From Arthrobacter sp. MMS18-M83 (GTDB lineage: Bacteria; Actinomycetota; Actinomycetes; Actinomycetales; Micrococcaceae), in the NCBI RefSeq assembly GCF_026683955.1, contig NZ_CP113343.1, positions 310,001 through 374,000 of the forward strand: a DNA stretch of 64,000 nt, read 5' to 3'. Positions 1 to 8,624 of this stretch are shown here, piece by piece. Under the pieces are notes generated by a model. It saw only the letters and a list, made by a program, of their open reading frames with translations. It did no database searches and was not told where the DNA came from. The first letter of the stretch is position 1. The number at the start of each line of letters is the position of its first letter. The translations under genes were made by a program, and so were the position numbers.

Positions 1-1185
1 CGCCTGGTCTCGCAGTTTGTCGGCCGTCACATCATGGTCGACGAACAGCAACCGGCGCACCGCAATCACGTCGCGCGGCTGGTTGAGCGAGATTACGCTG
101 CGAATGCGCCCGTCCCGCAAGGCGAATGCCGAGAATTTCAGGTCGTCGAGCGAGCCACGGATGACGACTTCGTCCGAGCCCTCGGCGCGCCCCGTCCGCT
201 GCAGGTTGTGTTCGTATTGATCGGACCAGAACCAGTGCGCCTCGAGGAACGGCTCGTCGTGGCCGAGAAGATTGCGCGCTGCCGCCGCGCCGTGCCGGGT
301 GGCGGTGTCGTGGTGTTCGACCCGCAGGTGCTGGTTGTAGAAGGGGTGATAGGAGGAGGCGACGTCGCCGGCGGCGTACACGTTCGGCACGTTCGTTCGG
401 CAGAATTGGTCGGTGACGATGCCGTTGTCGGTGACGATGCCGGCCTCGGCGGCCAGTTCTACGTTGGGCAATGAGCCTGCTCCGACGACGACGAGGTCGG
501 CCTCGATGGAACCGTGATTGGTTCGCACGACAGCCGACGAACCGGTGTCGTGGACGCCGAGGACGACACTGTTAAGATGCAGCTCAACCCCTTTGGCGCG
601 GTGTATGTCGGTGAAAATGGCGCCGATCGAATGGCCGAGTGCTTTGTTCATCAAGACGTCGGCGCGTTCCACGATGGTGGCGCGCTTCCCAAGACCCACG
701 GCAGTTGCCGCGACCTCGCAGCCGATGAATCCGCCGCCGAGAACTGCGACGTGTTCGGCTGATGCGAGCCGAGAACGCAACAACTTGGCGTCCGCGAGTG
801 ACCGCAGCGTGAGTATTCGGTCGCTCGCGTCGCCCGGTGCCGGCCGGGCGCGGACTCCGGTCGCCAAGACGAGTCCGTCGTAGGACAGCGATTCGCCGGT
901 CGAGAGTTTCAAGCGCCTTGCTCGTGGGTCGAGGCGTTGAGCCTTTACCCCGAGAAGGGTCTGTACTTGGTGGTCGGCGTACCACTGTGGCTCGCGAATC
1001 AGCGTCGGTGTCGGGGGTGAACCAGGTTCCAGGAAGTCTTTCGACAGCGGTGGTCGCTCGTAGGGCACAGTGTCGTCGTCACTGACGAGGACGAGTTCGC
1101 CGTCGAAGCCGCCGGATCGAAGGGTGGCCACGGTTGAGGCCGCCGCCACCCCTCCTCCGACGACGACGTGTCGTACGGTGCTCAT
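1..1185 (-). CDS. BphA4-type NAD(P)H:ferredoxin reductase (3' end beyond window)
   Basis: Flavoprotein that would pass electrons from NAD(P)H to the Rieske ferredoxin encoded just upstream. The frame is open for 395 codons from ATG at 1185 to the window edge. It begins with an FAD Rossmann motif (VVGGGVAAAS), then the family-typical YERPPLSKDFL near residue 45, a second NAD-binding Rossmann motif (VLGGGFIGCEVA) and a late FAD motif (VYAAGDVAS). Its start codon overlaps the ferredoxin stop codon (ATGA), so it is the last visible gene of the minus-strand monooxygenase operon. Toluene-monooxygenase systems normally use a TmoF-type reductase (2Fe-2S plus FNR domains); this protein belongs to the pyridine-nucleotide-disulfide family that serves P450s and ring-hydroxylating dioxygenases. 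The exchange is visible in sequence; its functional meaning is inference. Confidence 0.9.
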   Translation of the reverse strand, partial: MSTVRHVVVGGGVAAASTVATLRSGGFDGELVLVSDDDTVPYERPPLSKDFLEPGSPPTPTLIREPQWYADHQVQTLLGVKAQRLDPRARRLKLSTGESLSYDGLVLATGVRARPAPGDASDRILTLRSLADAKLLRSRLASAEHVAVLGGGFIGCEVAATAVGLGKRATIVERADVLMNKALGHSIGAIFTDIHRAKGVELHLNSVVLGVHDTGSSAVVRTNHGSIEADLVVVGAGSLPNVELAAEAGIVTDNGIVTDQFCRTNVPNVYAAGDVASSYHPFYNQHLRVEHHDTATRHGAAAARNLLGHDEPFLEAHWFWSDQYEHNLQRTGRAEGSDEVVIRGSLDDLKFSAFALRDGRIRSVISLNQPRDVIAVRRLLFVDHDVTADKLRDQA

Positions 1186-1511
1186 TCGACGTCGACCTGG
1201 ATTATGCCGTCGGCATTGACCCTGCACGGGAACGACTTCAGTGTGGTGTCGTCCGGGTTGATACCTGCGCCGGTATCGGCAGCGAAGGTCCACATGTGCC
1301 GGAGGCAGGTGATCGATTCACCGTCGAAGTCGCCTTCGTCGAGGAGCCATGCCTGGTGCGGGCATTTGTTTTCGAAGGCACGGACTGCGCCGTCGACATT
1401 CACCACGAGAACCTTTGTGCCGTCGATCTCGACACCGACCATGTCGCCTTCCCACAAGTCGTCGATGTGCTGAGTGTCCTGCCAGCGCCGGGTGGCGTCG
1501 TCTGTCATCAT
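1182..1511 (-). CDS. Rieske [2Fe-2S] ferredoxin of toluene-type diiron monooxygenase (TmoC-like)
   Basis: Small electron carrier between reductase and diiron hydroxylase. At 109 residues it matches TmoC in length. The Rieske ligands are clear: C50-P-H52 and C69-L-R-H72, preceded by a typical beta-rich Rieske segment (KVLVVNVDGAVRAFENK). The start was chosen at the first of two consecutive ATGs (1511) because it overlaps the stop of the upstream beta-subunit gene as ATGA, implying translational coupling; the second ATG (1508) is the alternative. In tmoABCDEF the Rieske gene is third; here it lies after the beta subunit, directly before the reductase. Confidence 0.93.
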   Translation of the reverse strand: MMTDDATRRWQDTQHIDDLWEGDMVGVEIDGTKVLVVNVDGAVRAFENKCPHQAWLLDEGDFDGESITCLRHMWTFAADTGAGINPDDTTLKSFPCRVNADGIIQVDVE

Positions 1512-2560
1512 GTCGTGCTCACTTTCGCCACCGCCTCGGCTGGTGCGAGGATGCCGCGCAGGAAGCCTTCGCGTGCGGCCTTGGCACCGGCAGTGACGGC
1601 GTCGGCGTTGCGTGGGATTTCGGGAGTCTCGGCGAGGATCGTCGCGAGCCCGTGTGCAGCGGCGTCGGCGATCGGGGACCACTTGGCCACCCATTTGTCG
1701 ATTGCTGATGCGCTGGTGGGCTGCTGAGTGATCGCGAACTGCGCCAGGGCGATGCTCCACCGGTTTCGTCGCTGGTTGTCCGCATCGAGGAAGCCGTGCA
1801 GAAGCCAGGTCAGTTCGTCGCCGTTGTCACGGGCTATCTCACCGAATTGGCGGCTCAGAACGTCGTCCAACGTCGGCAGCAACACGAGGTTGAGCGCAGT
1901 GAATGCTTCGCCCCAGTCGTAGGTGGCGAGCACGCTCTCGACTGCCTTGCGGGCGGGTTGCCATCCGGGGTGTGTCTCCCACACTCTGCGTTCGTGATCG
2001 GTGCCGATGTCGGAGCTCGGTTGTGCTAGTTGCAATTCCCGAGTGCGGTACGCGATCGTGGTGACCCGACGCAGGAAGTCCGCGGTGGCGAGACCTGCCG
2101 CATTCGTGACGTAGGACGTCGGTGCCATGTGGCCGATGTAGGCCTGGATTTGTTGAAAACCGTGCACGGGATAGCGCGACGGTGTGTACAGGGTGGCGAG
2201 CGTCTCGACCCAGCCCGGAGCAAGCGCCGCGGCGGAACCGGCCGCCGCGTACTCCTCAAGCACGCCGTGCACCTTCGACTCGGACTCCGCCTGGGCGTTG
2301 ACGTACGTCCGATAGGTGTACTGGTCCGGGTCGCGAAACTGCTCCCAGTCGTTGGCTTGGAGGGCCGAGTTGTCCCGGTACGTGTTGAACCACATGTTGG
2401 GCGCAGAGGATGGATTCTGTTCGAACGCGGACGTACGGTTCTGCCGCGTTGTCCAGTTCTGTCCGTGCGTCACGATCTCGTATTCGCTCGGCATCTTGCG
2501 AATTTCACCGAACGCACTGAATGTGCGGCGGGCGCGTAGTTTGCGAACTTGTTCAGTCAT
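1508..2560 (-). CDS. Toluene/alkene-type diiron monooxygenase hydroxylase, beta subunit (TmoE-like)
   Basis: Structural, non-catalytic beta subunit of the hydroxylase, 350 residues, ferritin-like fold without metal ligands. Family features include an early aromatic-rich segment with NRTSAFEQNP, the DPDQYTYRTYVNAQAESESKV stretch around residues 85-105 (beta-subunit hallmark DPxxxTYxxY), and a long helical C-terminal half. ATG 2560 was chosen because the coupling-protein gene ends at 2553, giving an 8-bp overlap, and a purine-rich GAAGGAGTA lies just upstream. It sits between coupling protein and Rieske ferredoxin in one tightly overlapping operon. Confidence 0.92.
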   Translation of the reverse strand: MTEQVRKLRARRTFSAFGEIRKMPSEYEIVTHGQNWTTRQNRTSAFEQNPSSAPNMWFNTYRDNSALQANDWEQFRDPDQYTYRTYVNAQAESESKVHGVLEEYAAAGSAAALAPGWVETLATLYTPSRYPVHGFQQIQAYIGHMAPTSYVTNAAGLATADFLRRVTTIAYRTRELQLAQPSSDIGTDHERRVWETHPGWQPARKAVESVLATYDWGEAFTALNLVLLPTLDDVLSRQFGEIARDNGDELTWLLHGFLDADNQRRNRWSIALAQFAITQQPTSASAIDKWVAKWSPIADAAAHGLATILAETPEIPRNADAVTAGAKAAREGFLRGILAPAEAVAKVSTT

Positions 2561-2864
2561 GAGCGAGTACTCCTTCGGGCGCGGTGCGTTTGATGTTCTC
2601 CCACACGATTTCGTCGCTGTTGTTGACGACACGGCCGACGAAAGACGACATCATCGTTCCGAAGGAACGAATCTCGTAGTCTGCGCCCAGATATCCGCGA
2701 AGTGTGTTCTGCGTGAGACGAATTCGGTCATGTCCTTGGATCCGCACATACGACCCGCGGTCGACGATCTGGATGTCTTGGTCGGGATTGTCATCGCGGA
2801 TGGCGGCGATGACTTCTTCGATCTGGTCACCCATGCGCAGGATGGGACCGACAACATTGTTCAT
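2553..2864 (-). CDS. Diiron monooxygenase coupling/effector protein (TmoD-like)
   Basis: Cofactor-free regulatory protein that docks on the hydroxylase over the diiron site and couples NADH use to substrate oxidation. At 103 residues it is the same size as TmoD. Recognisable MmoB/DmpM-family pattern: N-terminal VGPILRMGDQIEEVIAAI, central VDRGSYVRIQG, then RGYLGADYEIRSFG and a C-terminal acidic tail. Start ATG 2864 overlaps the gamma-subunit stop and its own stop overlaps the beta-subunit start, so expression is translationally coupled on both sides. Confidence 0.93.
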   Translation of the reverse strand: MNNVVGPILRMGDQIEEVIAAIRDDNPDQDIQIVDRGSYVRIQGHDRIRLTQNTLRGYLGADYEIRSFGTMMSSFVGRVVNNSDEIVWENIKRTAPEGVLAHD

Positions 2865-3172
2865 GACGCTCCCTTGGGGACGAGGTACTCGACCGCGATG
2901 TGGTCGAGGGGTGCGAAGCCGGCATCGGCGACGGTCATCTCCGCGGGGACGATCCGACCGTTGTGGATGACGACCTTCTCATACGGAAGGGCACGCACAC
3001 GTTTGCCCTCGACGTGATGGGCGACCGCCGCCGCCACTTCGGTCATGGTGTCAGCGGTGGTCACCGGCACCAGGATTTGGACGAAGTCCGTTGCGAAGAT
3101 CGCGTTGAGCGGTACCAGCTCCGGTGCCCGGTCCGCGGGCCCCAGCTCGATTGTTTCTTGAGACTGTGTCAT
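2861..3172 (-). CDS. Diiron monooxygenase hydroxylase, gamma subunit (TmoB-like)
   Basis: Small ubiquitin-like gamma subunit of the hydroxylase, 103 residues (TmoB about 85). The core NAIFATDFVQILVPVTTADT followed by VAHHVEGKRV and a C-terminal IAVEYLVP resembles TmoB, with an N-terminal extension of roughly 20 residues. Start ATG 3172 overlaps the alpha-subunit stop as ATGA, placing it second among the hydroxylase genes as in tmoAB. Confidence 0.88.
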   Translation of the reverse strand: MTQSQETIELGPADRAPELVPLNAIFATDFVQILVPVTTADTMTEVAAAVAHHVEGKRVRALPYEKVVIHNGRIVPAEMTVADAGFAPLDHIAVEYLVPKGAS

Positions 3173-4701
3173 TGCGTCGCCCCCTGAACGGTTGCGGCAG
3201 CGATACCCTCGACCGCGCGGCCGATATAGTCGCGGGTCCAGGCGCCGTAGTCGGGGTCGTCGCCCATGGCGTCGGGCGTCATACCCATGTAGTTCAGGAT
3301 CCCGCCGACATCCATCGGCTGGATCTGACCGGCCAGGAACCGGTCGATGAGCGTCTCGTGATTGACGTTGTCACGGTCTTTCCAGAAGATCTGCCGGCAG
3401 GCGTTGGTGCAGAAGTGGTATTTCTTGCCGTCGTAGTCGAGCTGCCACGTGCGAACCTTCCACTCCCCGTTGCGCGACGGGGTCGCGTTGCAGCACGGGA
3501 GATGGCAGGTGCTGCACAGCCACGGCAGTGTTTCGGGCAATGTCGCCTCGACATTGTTTGCGTTGACCTGGTCGATCATCACGTCCCATTTGTCGCCGTA
3601 GACGTTCTCCCAGTTGGGGTATTTGGAAGCGAGCCAAGCGCGTTCGTCTTTGCTGACGCCGGCCTTCGGACGCCACCACACGGTGGGACGCCAGTACCAC
3701 AGACCCATATGCAACCCGTGGTGCCAGGTGTCGAGTCCAGTGATGAACTCATCCCAGTACCACGGCTTCTTCAGGCCATAGTCTTCGATCGTGTGGATGT
3801 ACTGGTCGATGATCCACTCCTCCATGAACTCCCGGTAAGACTGCTTGCGGTGTTCGAGAGGGGTGTAATAGTCCATCGCCGGTCCGGTGAGCGCGGCGAA
3901 GGCTCGGGCCGAGCCCCAGAAGCTTTTGTCGATCACCCACTGTGCGCGGACCGGATCGTGCTCGACCAGGATCTCCATCGTGGGGCCACCCTGTTGGGAG
4001 TGGCGAGCTTCGTCGGTCTGGATCGAGGAGATCATGTTGGCGAAGTTCACGTCGCCGGATTCCAATGCGTCCGCCGAGAGAGCAATGAACTGCAGATTGG
4101 TGAAGCCGGTCTCGAAGGTGAACGGCAGCTCGATCGCGAGGTCGACGACGTTGGGTGCAACCATCATGCCGTCGAACAGATTTCGTAGCGCTATAGGTAC
4201 CCAGTCGTTGGTGTGGAACGTTTTCTGGGTCCAGTCGTACTGTGCGTCTTGGCCGACGAACTCGTGTCCGAAGAACGTGGTGATCTGCGCGTGCCGCATC
4301 TCGTCGAGCTGACCGAACGTCGCCATGTTGCGCCAGGATCCATTCAGTCCGAACCGTGCCATCTTCAGTTCACCGATCACCGCAGCGTATTCGACCAGTG
4401 CGACCCCGCCGAAATGCATTTTGGTGGCCGACTTCCACCCCTCGTCGAGGTCTTGAAATGTATTCGAGCGCTGCAATGCGGCCTTGACCGCGTAGGTGGA
4501 TGATTCCTTTTCACGTTGGGTTGCCACATATTCGGGGTAGCTAACTTTGTAGGACTCCTCCCATCCCTGCCACGCCTCGCGCGGTACTTTCCCTGTACCG
4601 CAATGCCATTCAGGATAGATTGCCTCGTAGTCGACGTACGTGGGCGTCCAATCGACGTCGCGGACGAATCCCTGCCACTCTTCCCGCTTCAATAGGGTCA
4701 T
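3169..4701 (-). CDS. Toluene-4-monooxygenase-type diiron hydroxylase, alpha subunit (TmoA-like)
   Basis: Catalytic subunit (510 residues; TmoA about 500) that activates O2 at a carboxylate-bridged diiron site to hydroxylate aromatics or epoxidise alkenes. Counting from ATG 4701, all six ligands fall at E104, E134, H137 (in DEMRH), E197, E231 and H234 (in DEARH), the numbers known for toluene 4-monooxygenase hydroxylase; the conserved active-site Thr is at T201. A C-terminal YHS-type segment with paired cysteines (CSTCHLPCC and YHFCTNACRQIFW) also matches the toluene/phenol hydroxylase branch. The start is supported by GAGGAG about 10 nt upstream and by homology beginning at the MTLLKREEW segment. 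Substrate cannot be fixed from sequence: aromatic and isoprene/alkene enzymes share this family. Confidence 0.95.
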   Translation of the reverse strand: MTLLKREEWQGFVRDVDWTPTYVDYEAIYPEWHCGTGKVPREAWQGWEESYKVSYPEYVATQREKESSTYAVKAALQRSNTFQDLDEGWKSATKMHFGGVALVEYAAVIGELKMARFGLNGSWRNMATFGQLDEMRHAQITTFFGHEFVGQDAQYDWTQKTFHTNDWVPIALRNLFDGMMVAPNVVDLAIELPFTFETGFTNLQFIALSADALESGDVNFANMISSIQTDEARHSQQGGPTMEILVEHDPVRAQWVIDKSFWGSARAFAALTGPAMDYYTPLEHRKQSYREFMEEWIIDQYIHTIEDYGLKKPWYWDEFITGLDTWHHGLHMGLWYWRPTVWWRPKAGVSKDERAWLASKYPNWENVYGDKWDVMIDQVNANNVEATLPETLPWLCSTCHLPCCNATPSRNGEWKVRTWQLDYDGKKYHFCTNACRQIFWKDRDNVNHETLIDRFLAGQIQPMDVGGILNYMGMTPDAMGDDPDYGAWTRDYIGRAVEGIAAATVQGATQ

Positions 4702-4715
4702 AATGTTGTGCTCCT

Positions 4716-5198
4716 CTAGTCGACTTCCATGTGGCCGAGCTGTTGGCTGATTCCGGCGTTGTTCCAATAACCGGTCACCGATTCGATGAGACCGTCGCTG
4801 TTGAGCCGGAAGATGAATATGTGTGGTTCGCTGAAGGTCTTGCCTGCGGGGAGAACCAAGCCCCATGGCTGCTGCTGAGTTCCGCCGATATCGACCTGGA
4901 CGACGACGTCGCCCTCGTCGTTGGCGTCGACGGAATGCACGACATTGGACAGGTTGGGAAACGCGTTGATCAGGCCCGTCCAGATCGGCTTGCCGACTGT
5001 TCCCACCTTGCCGTCGCCACGCAGTACGCGCTGTTTACCCCACACTTCGAAGGGCGGGTAGGAGAAGTCTGCGTTGATCGTGCAGAGATCCACCATCCCG
5101 TCGACGTCGTGTGCGCGGTACCGGTCGAAGAACTCAGTCACCACCGCAGCGTTCTGTTCTGCAGTGCGCGACGACACAATTACTGATGCATTGGACAT
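4716..5198 (-). CDS. SnoaL-like / NTF2-fold protein
   Basis: 160-residue cone-shaped NTF2-like (SnoaL-type) protein; such folds bind small hydrophobic molecules and some act as cyclases, isomerases or epoxide hydrolases. Visible pattern: N-terminal VVTEFFDRYRAHDVDGMVDL, middle INAFPNLSNVVHSV, C-terminal HIFIFRLNSDGLIESVTGYW. I do not see the Arg-Asp/Asp triad of limonene-epoxide hydrolase. Start ATG 5198 has GAGGAGCTCACCC upstream. The stop lies 14 nt before the monooxygenase alpha subunit, so it is co-transcribed with it and probably handles its substrate or product (inference). Confidence 0.82.
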   Translation of the reverse strand: MSNASVIVSSRTAEQNAAVVTEFFDRYRAHDVDGMVDLCTINADFSYPPFEVWGKQRVLRGDGKVGTVGKPIWTGLINAFPNLSNVVHSVDANDEGDVVVQVDIGGTQQQPWGLVLPAGKTFSEPHIFIFRLNSDGLIESVTGYWNNAGISQQLGHMEVD

Positions 5199-5209
5199 GG
5201 GTGAGCTCC

Positions 5210-5644
5210 TCAGACGATTGCTATTTGGTCGAACCGCTTGACCCCGAGGCGGCGGTAGAGCTGCTGTTGGCACCAGTACGCGTCGATCTGCGTGATGCGG
5301 TCCTCGGCGACGACGAAACGCCACACTTCGTCCAAGTCGACGTGTTTCTCCTGGTTGATCGCGCCGGCGTAGGGGGCGGCTTGGGTGCCCTGGACGTTGA
5401 TCACGGTGGTGACCACGTTGCCTGCTGTGATGATCCTTTTCACGGTGACGATCAGATCGGGGAAGGCTTCGACAATGTCGGCGAGGACGGTGCGCATGGT
5501 GCCACGCCCGGTATCATGGCGACCGAGTCCGTAGACGCTGACGTTGATGTCTTCGGCTGTGTTGCCGAGGGCTCCGTCGATGTCACGTACGGCGAAGTCA
5601 TCGAGAAAATCGCTGACGACTTTCTGCGGGCTGCGACTGTTCAC
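5210..5644 (-). CDS. SnoaL-like / NTF2-fold protein (second copy)
   Basis: 144-residue NTF2-fold protein with the same overall pattern as its downstream neighbour (VVSDFLDDFAVRDIDGALG near the N-terminus, VEAFPDLIVTVKRIITAG in the middle, WRFVVAEDRITQIDAYW near the end) but low identity, so the pair is paralogous rather than a recent duplication. GTG 5644 was chosen as start because AAGGAG lies 7 nt upstream; an ATG further upstream in frame (5683) would overlap the DJ-1 gene end. Eleven bases separate it from the next SnoaL gene. No catalytic motif could be assigned. Confidence 0.8.
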   Translation of the reverse strand: MNSRSPQKVVSDFLDDFAVRDIDGALGNTAEDINVSVYGLGRHDTGRGTMRTVLADIVEAFPDLIVTVKRIITAGNVVTTVINVQGTQAAPYAGAINQEKHVDLDEVWRFVVAEDRITQIDAYWCQQQLYRRLGVKRFDQIAIV

Positions 5645-5684
5645 AGGGGTACTCCTTCTGGTCTTGCGCAGGAACGACAGCACC

Positions 5685-6722
5685 TCATGCTGCCTTCGCC
5701 GAGGGCGCGGCTTTCAGCGCTGAGATGACGGCGGCGGCGACGGCCTCGGTCGAACCCGGGTTCTGGCCCGTGATGACGTGCCGGTCGACAACAACGTGGC
5801 TTGCCCACGCGGCCGGGCCGTCGTCGAACACGGCGCCGGCATTCTTGATCGCGGTATCGACGTACCAGGGCAGGCCGAGGAGGCCCGGTTCGGTTTGGTT
5901 CTCCTCCTCGTCGGTGAAGCACGTCATCCGGTAGCCGTCGAAAAGCCATTGACCGTCAGCCCGTTCGGGCGCCGAGAGCATCAGCGCGGGGCCGTGACAC
6001 AGAGAGGCGATCGGCGCACGCTTCTCGTGCAAGGCAACCAGCAGTCGCCCGACATCGGGGTTGTCTGCCAGATCTACCATCGGTCCGTGCCCACCCGGGG
6101 CGAACACCGCATCGAAGCCGGCAAGTTCGTCGTCGCCGAGGCTGCCCAGATCCAGTGGGTAGTTGAATCCTTCGATCTCGTCGAGTCGTGCTTTTCGTTC
6201 GCCGGCAAGTTCTTCACTCGCTGCGCGTTGTGCCGCGACGGCCTGGTGAATCTCTACTGGGCTCAGCCCTGCGGTCAGGCCGTCCTCCACCATTACATCC
6301 GCGAGGTGTCGATCATGGCGCCACGCGATCTTGGCTGCCTTGCTGACCTGATCGTGCGCCTGCGCCGGTGTCATGCCCTTGCCTTCAAGTGCCGCCGCAA
6401 TCCGGCGACTGGCGGCAAGTCCTAGTTCGGTGTTTTGGTGCAGCGTAAATCGGATGTCGTCGACATCGTGGGCGAAGGTGCGCACGACGGAGTTGAGATA
6501 GTCCTTGTCTTCTTCCGGATAGTGGAAGTACCAGGTCAGTCCGTAGGGATCGGCTGTGGGTTTCTTGCCGTCGGGCGTAATGACGGCGACGTCGAAACCA
6601 GCCGCGGTGAAACTTTCGAAGGGCTTGATCGCTTCCTCTGCGAAGTACCCTGTCGGATGGGTGGTGCCATCGGCCATGGTGATCTCGGTTGCGCTCGAGA
6701 CCAGGTAGGCAATGCGCGTCAT
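5685..6722 (-). CDS. DJ-1/PfpI (type 1 glutamine amidotransferase-like) protein, long form
   Basis: 345-residue DJ-1/PfpI-superfamily protein. The nucleophile elbow with the conserved cysteine is SLCHGPA, preceded by FAPGGHGPMVDLA, and the N-terminus starts with RIAYLVSSATEIT. Compared with compact members (about 230 residues, such as the second copy at 8610-9326) it carries an inserted alanine-rich helical stretch of about 90 residues (from TELGLAASRRI to RKARLDEIEGF) between strand elements. Start ATG 6722 has AGGAGGAAG upstream. It is the first gene of the minus-strand monooxygenase operon and directly faces the inverted-repeat element at 6781-6975. DJ-1 proteins include glyoxalase-III-like, chaperone-like and hydratase enzymes; the role here is unknown. 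Confidence 0.87.
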   Translation of the reverse strand: MTRIAYLVSSATEITMADGTTHPTGYFAEEAIKPFESFTAAGFDVAVITPDGKKPTADPYGLTWYFHYPEEDKDYLNSVVRTFAHDVDDIRFTLHQNTELGLAASRRIAAALEGKGMTPAQAHDQVSKAAKIAWRHDRHLADVMVEDGLTAGLSPVEIHQAVAAQRAASEELAGERKARLDEIEGFNYPLDLGSLGDDELAGFDAVFAPGGHGPMVDLADNPDVGRLLVALHEKRAPIASLCHGPALMLSAPERADGQWLFDGYRMTCFTDEEENQTEPGLLGLPWYVDTAIKNAGAVFDDGPAAWASHVVVDRHVITGQNPGSTEAVAAAVISALKAAPSAKAA

Positions 6723-6780
6723 CGGGCTTCCTCCTGCGTCGTTGGATGGTGAGAATGTGACTGCAATTACATCCCTCTCA

Positions 6781-6975
6781 AAGCAAACCCCACCCGCAAC
6801 CGCAGCGGTACCGCGTTCCGACTCGATGTGTGCCCATTCCGAGCGACTCTGGAATACCGATATCGCAGACCGACGGACTTGTATCGGAATCGAACTCAGT
6901 AGCGACGATCTCAACCGTCTCGGGACGTAGCCCTGGGGTTGCGCGGCCTTCGGCAGGCCGCGTTGTCACCTACAC
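6781..6975. repeat. Inverted repeat copy A (about 195 bp), regulatory element
   Basis: This segment matches the reverse complement of 9342-9531 over essentially its whole length, with roughly ten substitutions and two short indels by my reading. It lies immediately upstream of the DJ-1/monooxygenase operon. Inside is an inverted pair CCGATA/TATCGG separated by about 19 bp. Location between the operon start and the AraC gene suggests a promoter-operator region. Confidence 0.9.
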
Positions 6976-7661
6976 CTGACTTGGCTCACGCAGTGGCGAC
7001 TCGGGAGCTGACCGCCTTCTGACCTGCGGCGATGTGTTCCGATGGGTGCTTGTTCACGCACTGATGAAGGTGTTCTAGTGTCGACCGCCAGCGGATCGTC
7101 GAGCACGTCGGCTCGGCGCATACGCAGGCCAGCTCGGAGTGCTGCTCGAGTGCGCCCGCGAGCTGTTGGAGGACCATCGTGTTCACTACCTTGGCCGTCT
7201 CCCGTTCCGTCCAGAACAGGACAGGGCTCGCGATCGCCAACGTCGTCAAACAGCTCCGGCCCCTACGATCGGCGACGGTCGCCATCAACGGCACCAACAG
7301 GCCTTCGCCCCCGACATCCCCGCAGGGAAGCAATCCGTCCTCGACGCAGGCAACCAGGGTCTCCCCAGGTGACAGGCCTATGACCGTCGGCACCGGAACT
7401 GCATTCGGGCAGAGAAAAAGCCCGCAGGCGCTACTGTCCTACGGACCTTCTCAGTCTCGCCGACGAGGGACCCTGTCCTCTCCTCCTCTACTGATAGGGT
7501 AGTTCCGCTTCGCATTTGGACGACGAATGACTTGTGCGGGGACGAGGCGTAGCATCGATTAATATCCACGAGGAAACTAGGACCCCAGATCTCAACGAAG
7601 CGGCTGCTGCGGGCCCATATGTTGCGCTGCGGCGTGTGCTCGCTGACGGAAGGTCGGATCA
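6976..7661. other. Intergenic stretch upstream of AraC gene, no recognised gene
   Basis: About 690 bp between repeat copy A and the AraC start. A minus-strand frame (6986-7393, 135 residues) and several overlapping plus-strand frames are open, but none shows a family pattern or a convincing ribosome-binding site. Presumably it contains the AraC promoter. Confidence 0.5.
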
Positions 7662-8624
7662 ATGACTGTTATCACTCAAATCGAGCACAGAATCACGTCC
7701 GGTGATCTTATTGCTGCGCTCGCCACGCTGGCGCCGCGGGTCGGTGGCAACGACGGCGGATGGCCAGGACTGACTATCTATCGATTCACCGAACCGATGG
7801 AGCCGCAGTGGGAAGAAATCCAGTCACTATCTCTGGGCATCGTCGCGCAGGGACGCAAGGCAGTGATCGTCGAGGGTAAGCGCTACGTGTACGACCAGTT
7901 CAATTACCTTGTGCTAAGCAGTAATCTGCATTTTCAAGCAGAGATCCTCGAGGCGTCGCCACGTCTGCCCTTCCTGTCGTTCGTTCTGCAGATCGACCCA
8001 GCGCTCGTCCGCAAGGTGTCAACGGACATGCTCGAGCGTCGAGTGGCCTCATTCCCGCCGGTACGCTTCGACGCAGAACCCGACAAGTGCATGGTATCGG
8101 CACTAGACCAGGACCTAATGGGCACGGTGCTGCGTTTCTTGCAAGCGCTGTCGGCGGGACCGGATCGCCGCGTGCTGGCTCCGCTATACATGCAGGAAAT
8201 GGTGTATCGCGTCCTGCAGAGGGAGCAATTCTCGCGAATGTTGCATATCGCCGCACAGCAGGCGGCAGGCAATCCGGTCGCGGCTGCGTTGACCTACATC
8301 CGTGCCCATCTCGGCGAACCGATGACTGTCACCGATATGGCTGAGCAGGTGAGTCTGAGCCCGTCGGCATTTTCGCACCTGTTCCGCGAGGTGACAGGCC
8401 GGTCGCCGTACCAGTTCGTGAAGGAGATTCGCCTCGACCGCGCACGCGAACTGCTCGTTGACGGTCGACTCGCTGTCACCGAGGTGTCGCGTGCGGTGGG
8501 CTACTCCAGCGTATCCCACTTCATCAAGGAATTCCGGGGGCGATTCGGGGTGACGCCCAGAGCCTATGCAGATGCACAGGCCCTGGGCGAGGAAATACGG
8601 GCGATTCGCTCAGACGCGAGCTGA
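7662..8624 (+). CDS. AraC-family transcriptional regulator (AraC_N plus HTH_18)
   Basis: 320-residue regulator. Residues 1-190 form an AraC_N-type sensor domain (LSLGIVAQGRKAVIVEGKRY, then LVLSSNLHFQAEILEASP). Residues about 215-310 are the double helix-turn-helix, with MTVTDMAEQVSLSPSAFSHL in the first and VTEVSRAVGYSSVSHFIKEF in the second. It lies between the two copies of the 190-bp inverted repeat and between the two monooxygenase operons, so it is the obvious candidate activator for both (inference). Its 3' end overlaps the convergent DJ-1 gene by 15 bp. Confidence 0.93.
   Translation: MTVITQIEHRITSGDLIAALATLAPRVGGNDGGWPGLTIYRFTEPMEPQWEEIQSLSLGIVAQGRKAVIVEGKRYVYDQFNYLVLSSNLHFQAEILEASPRLPFLSFVLQIDPALVRKVSTDMLERRVASFPPVRFDAEPDKCMVSALDQDLMGTVLRFLQALSAGPDRRVLAPLYMQEMVYRVLQREQFSRMLHIAAQQAAGNPVAAALTYIRAHLGEPMTVTDMAEQVSLSPSAFSHLFREVTGRSPYQFVKEIRLDRARELLVDGRLAVTEVSRAVGYSSVSHFIKEFRGRFGVTPRAYADAQALGEEIRAIRSDAS

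Noticed and set aside
4716..5644. SnoaL proteins as true limonene-epoxide hydrolases
   Set aside because: The characteristic Arg-x-Asp and second Asp of that enzyme could not be found at matching places, so only the fold-level call is kept.
6885..6900. tRNA-like T-loop (GTTCGATTCC) inside both repeat copies
   Set aside because: No matching acceptor stem, anticodon arm or CCA context around it; conserved because the repeat copies are near-identical.
6986..7393. 135-codon minus-strand frame between repeat A and the AraC gene
   Set aside because: Cysteine-rich, no family pattern, no RBS; kept as intergenic.
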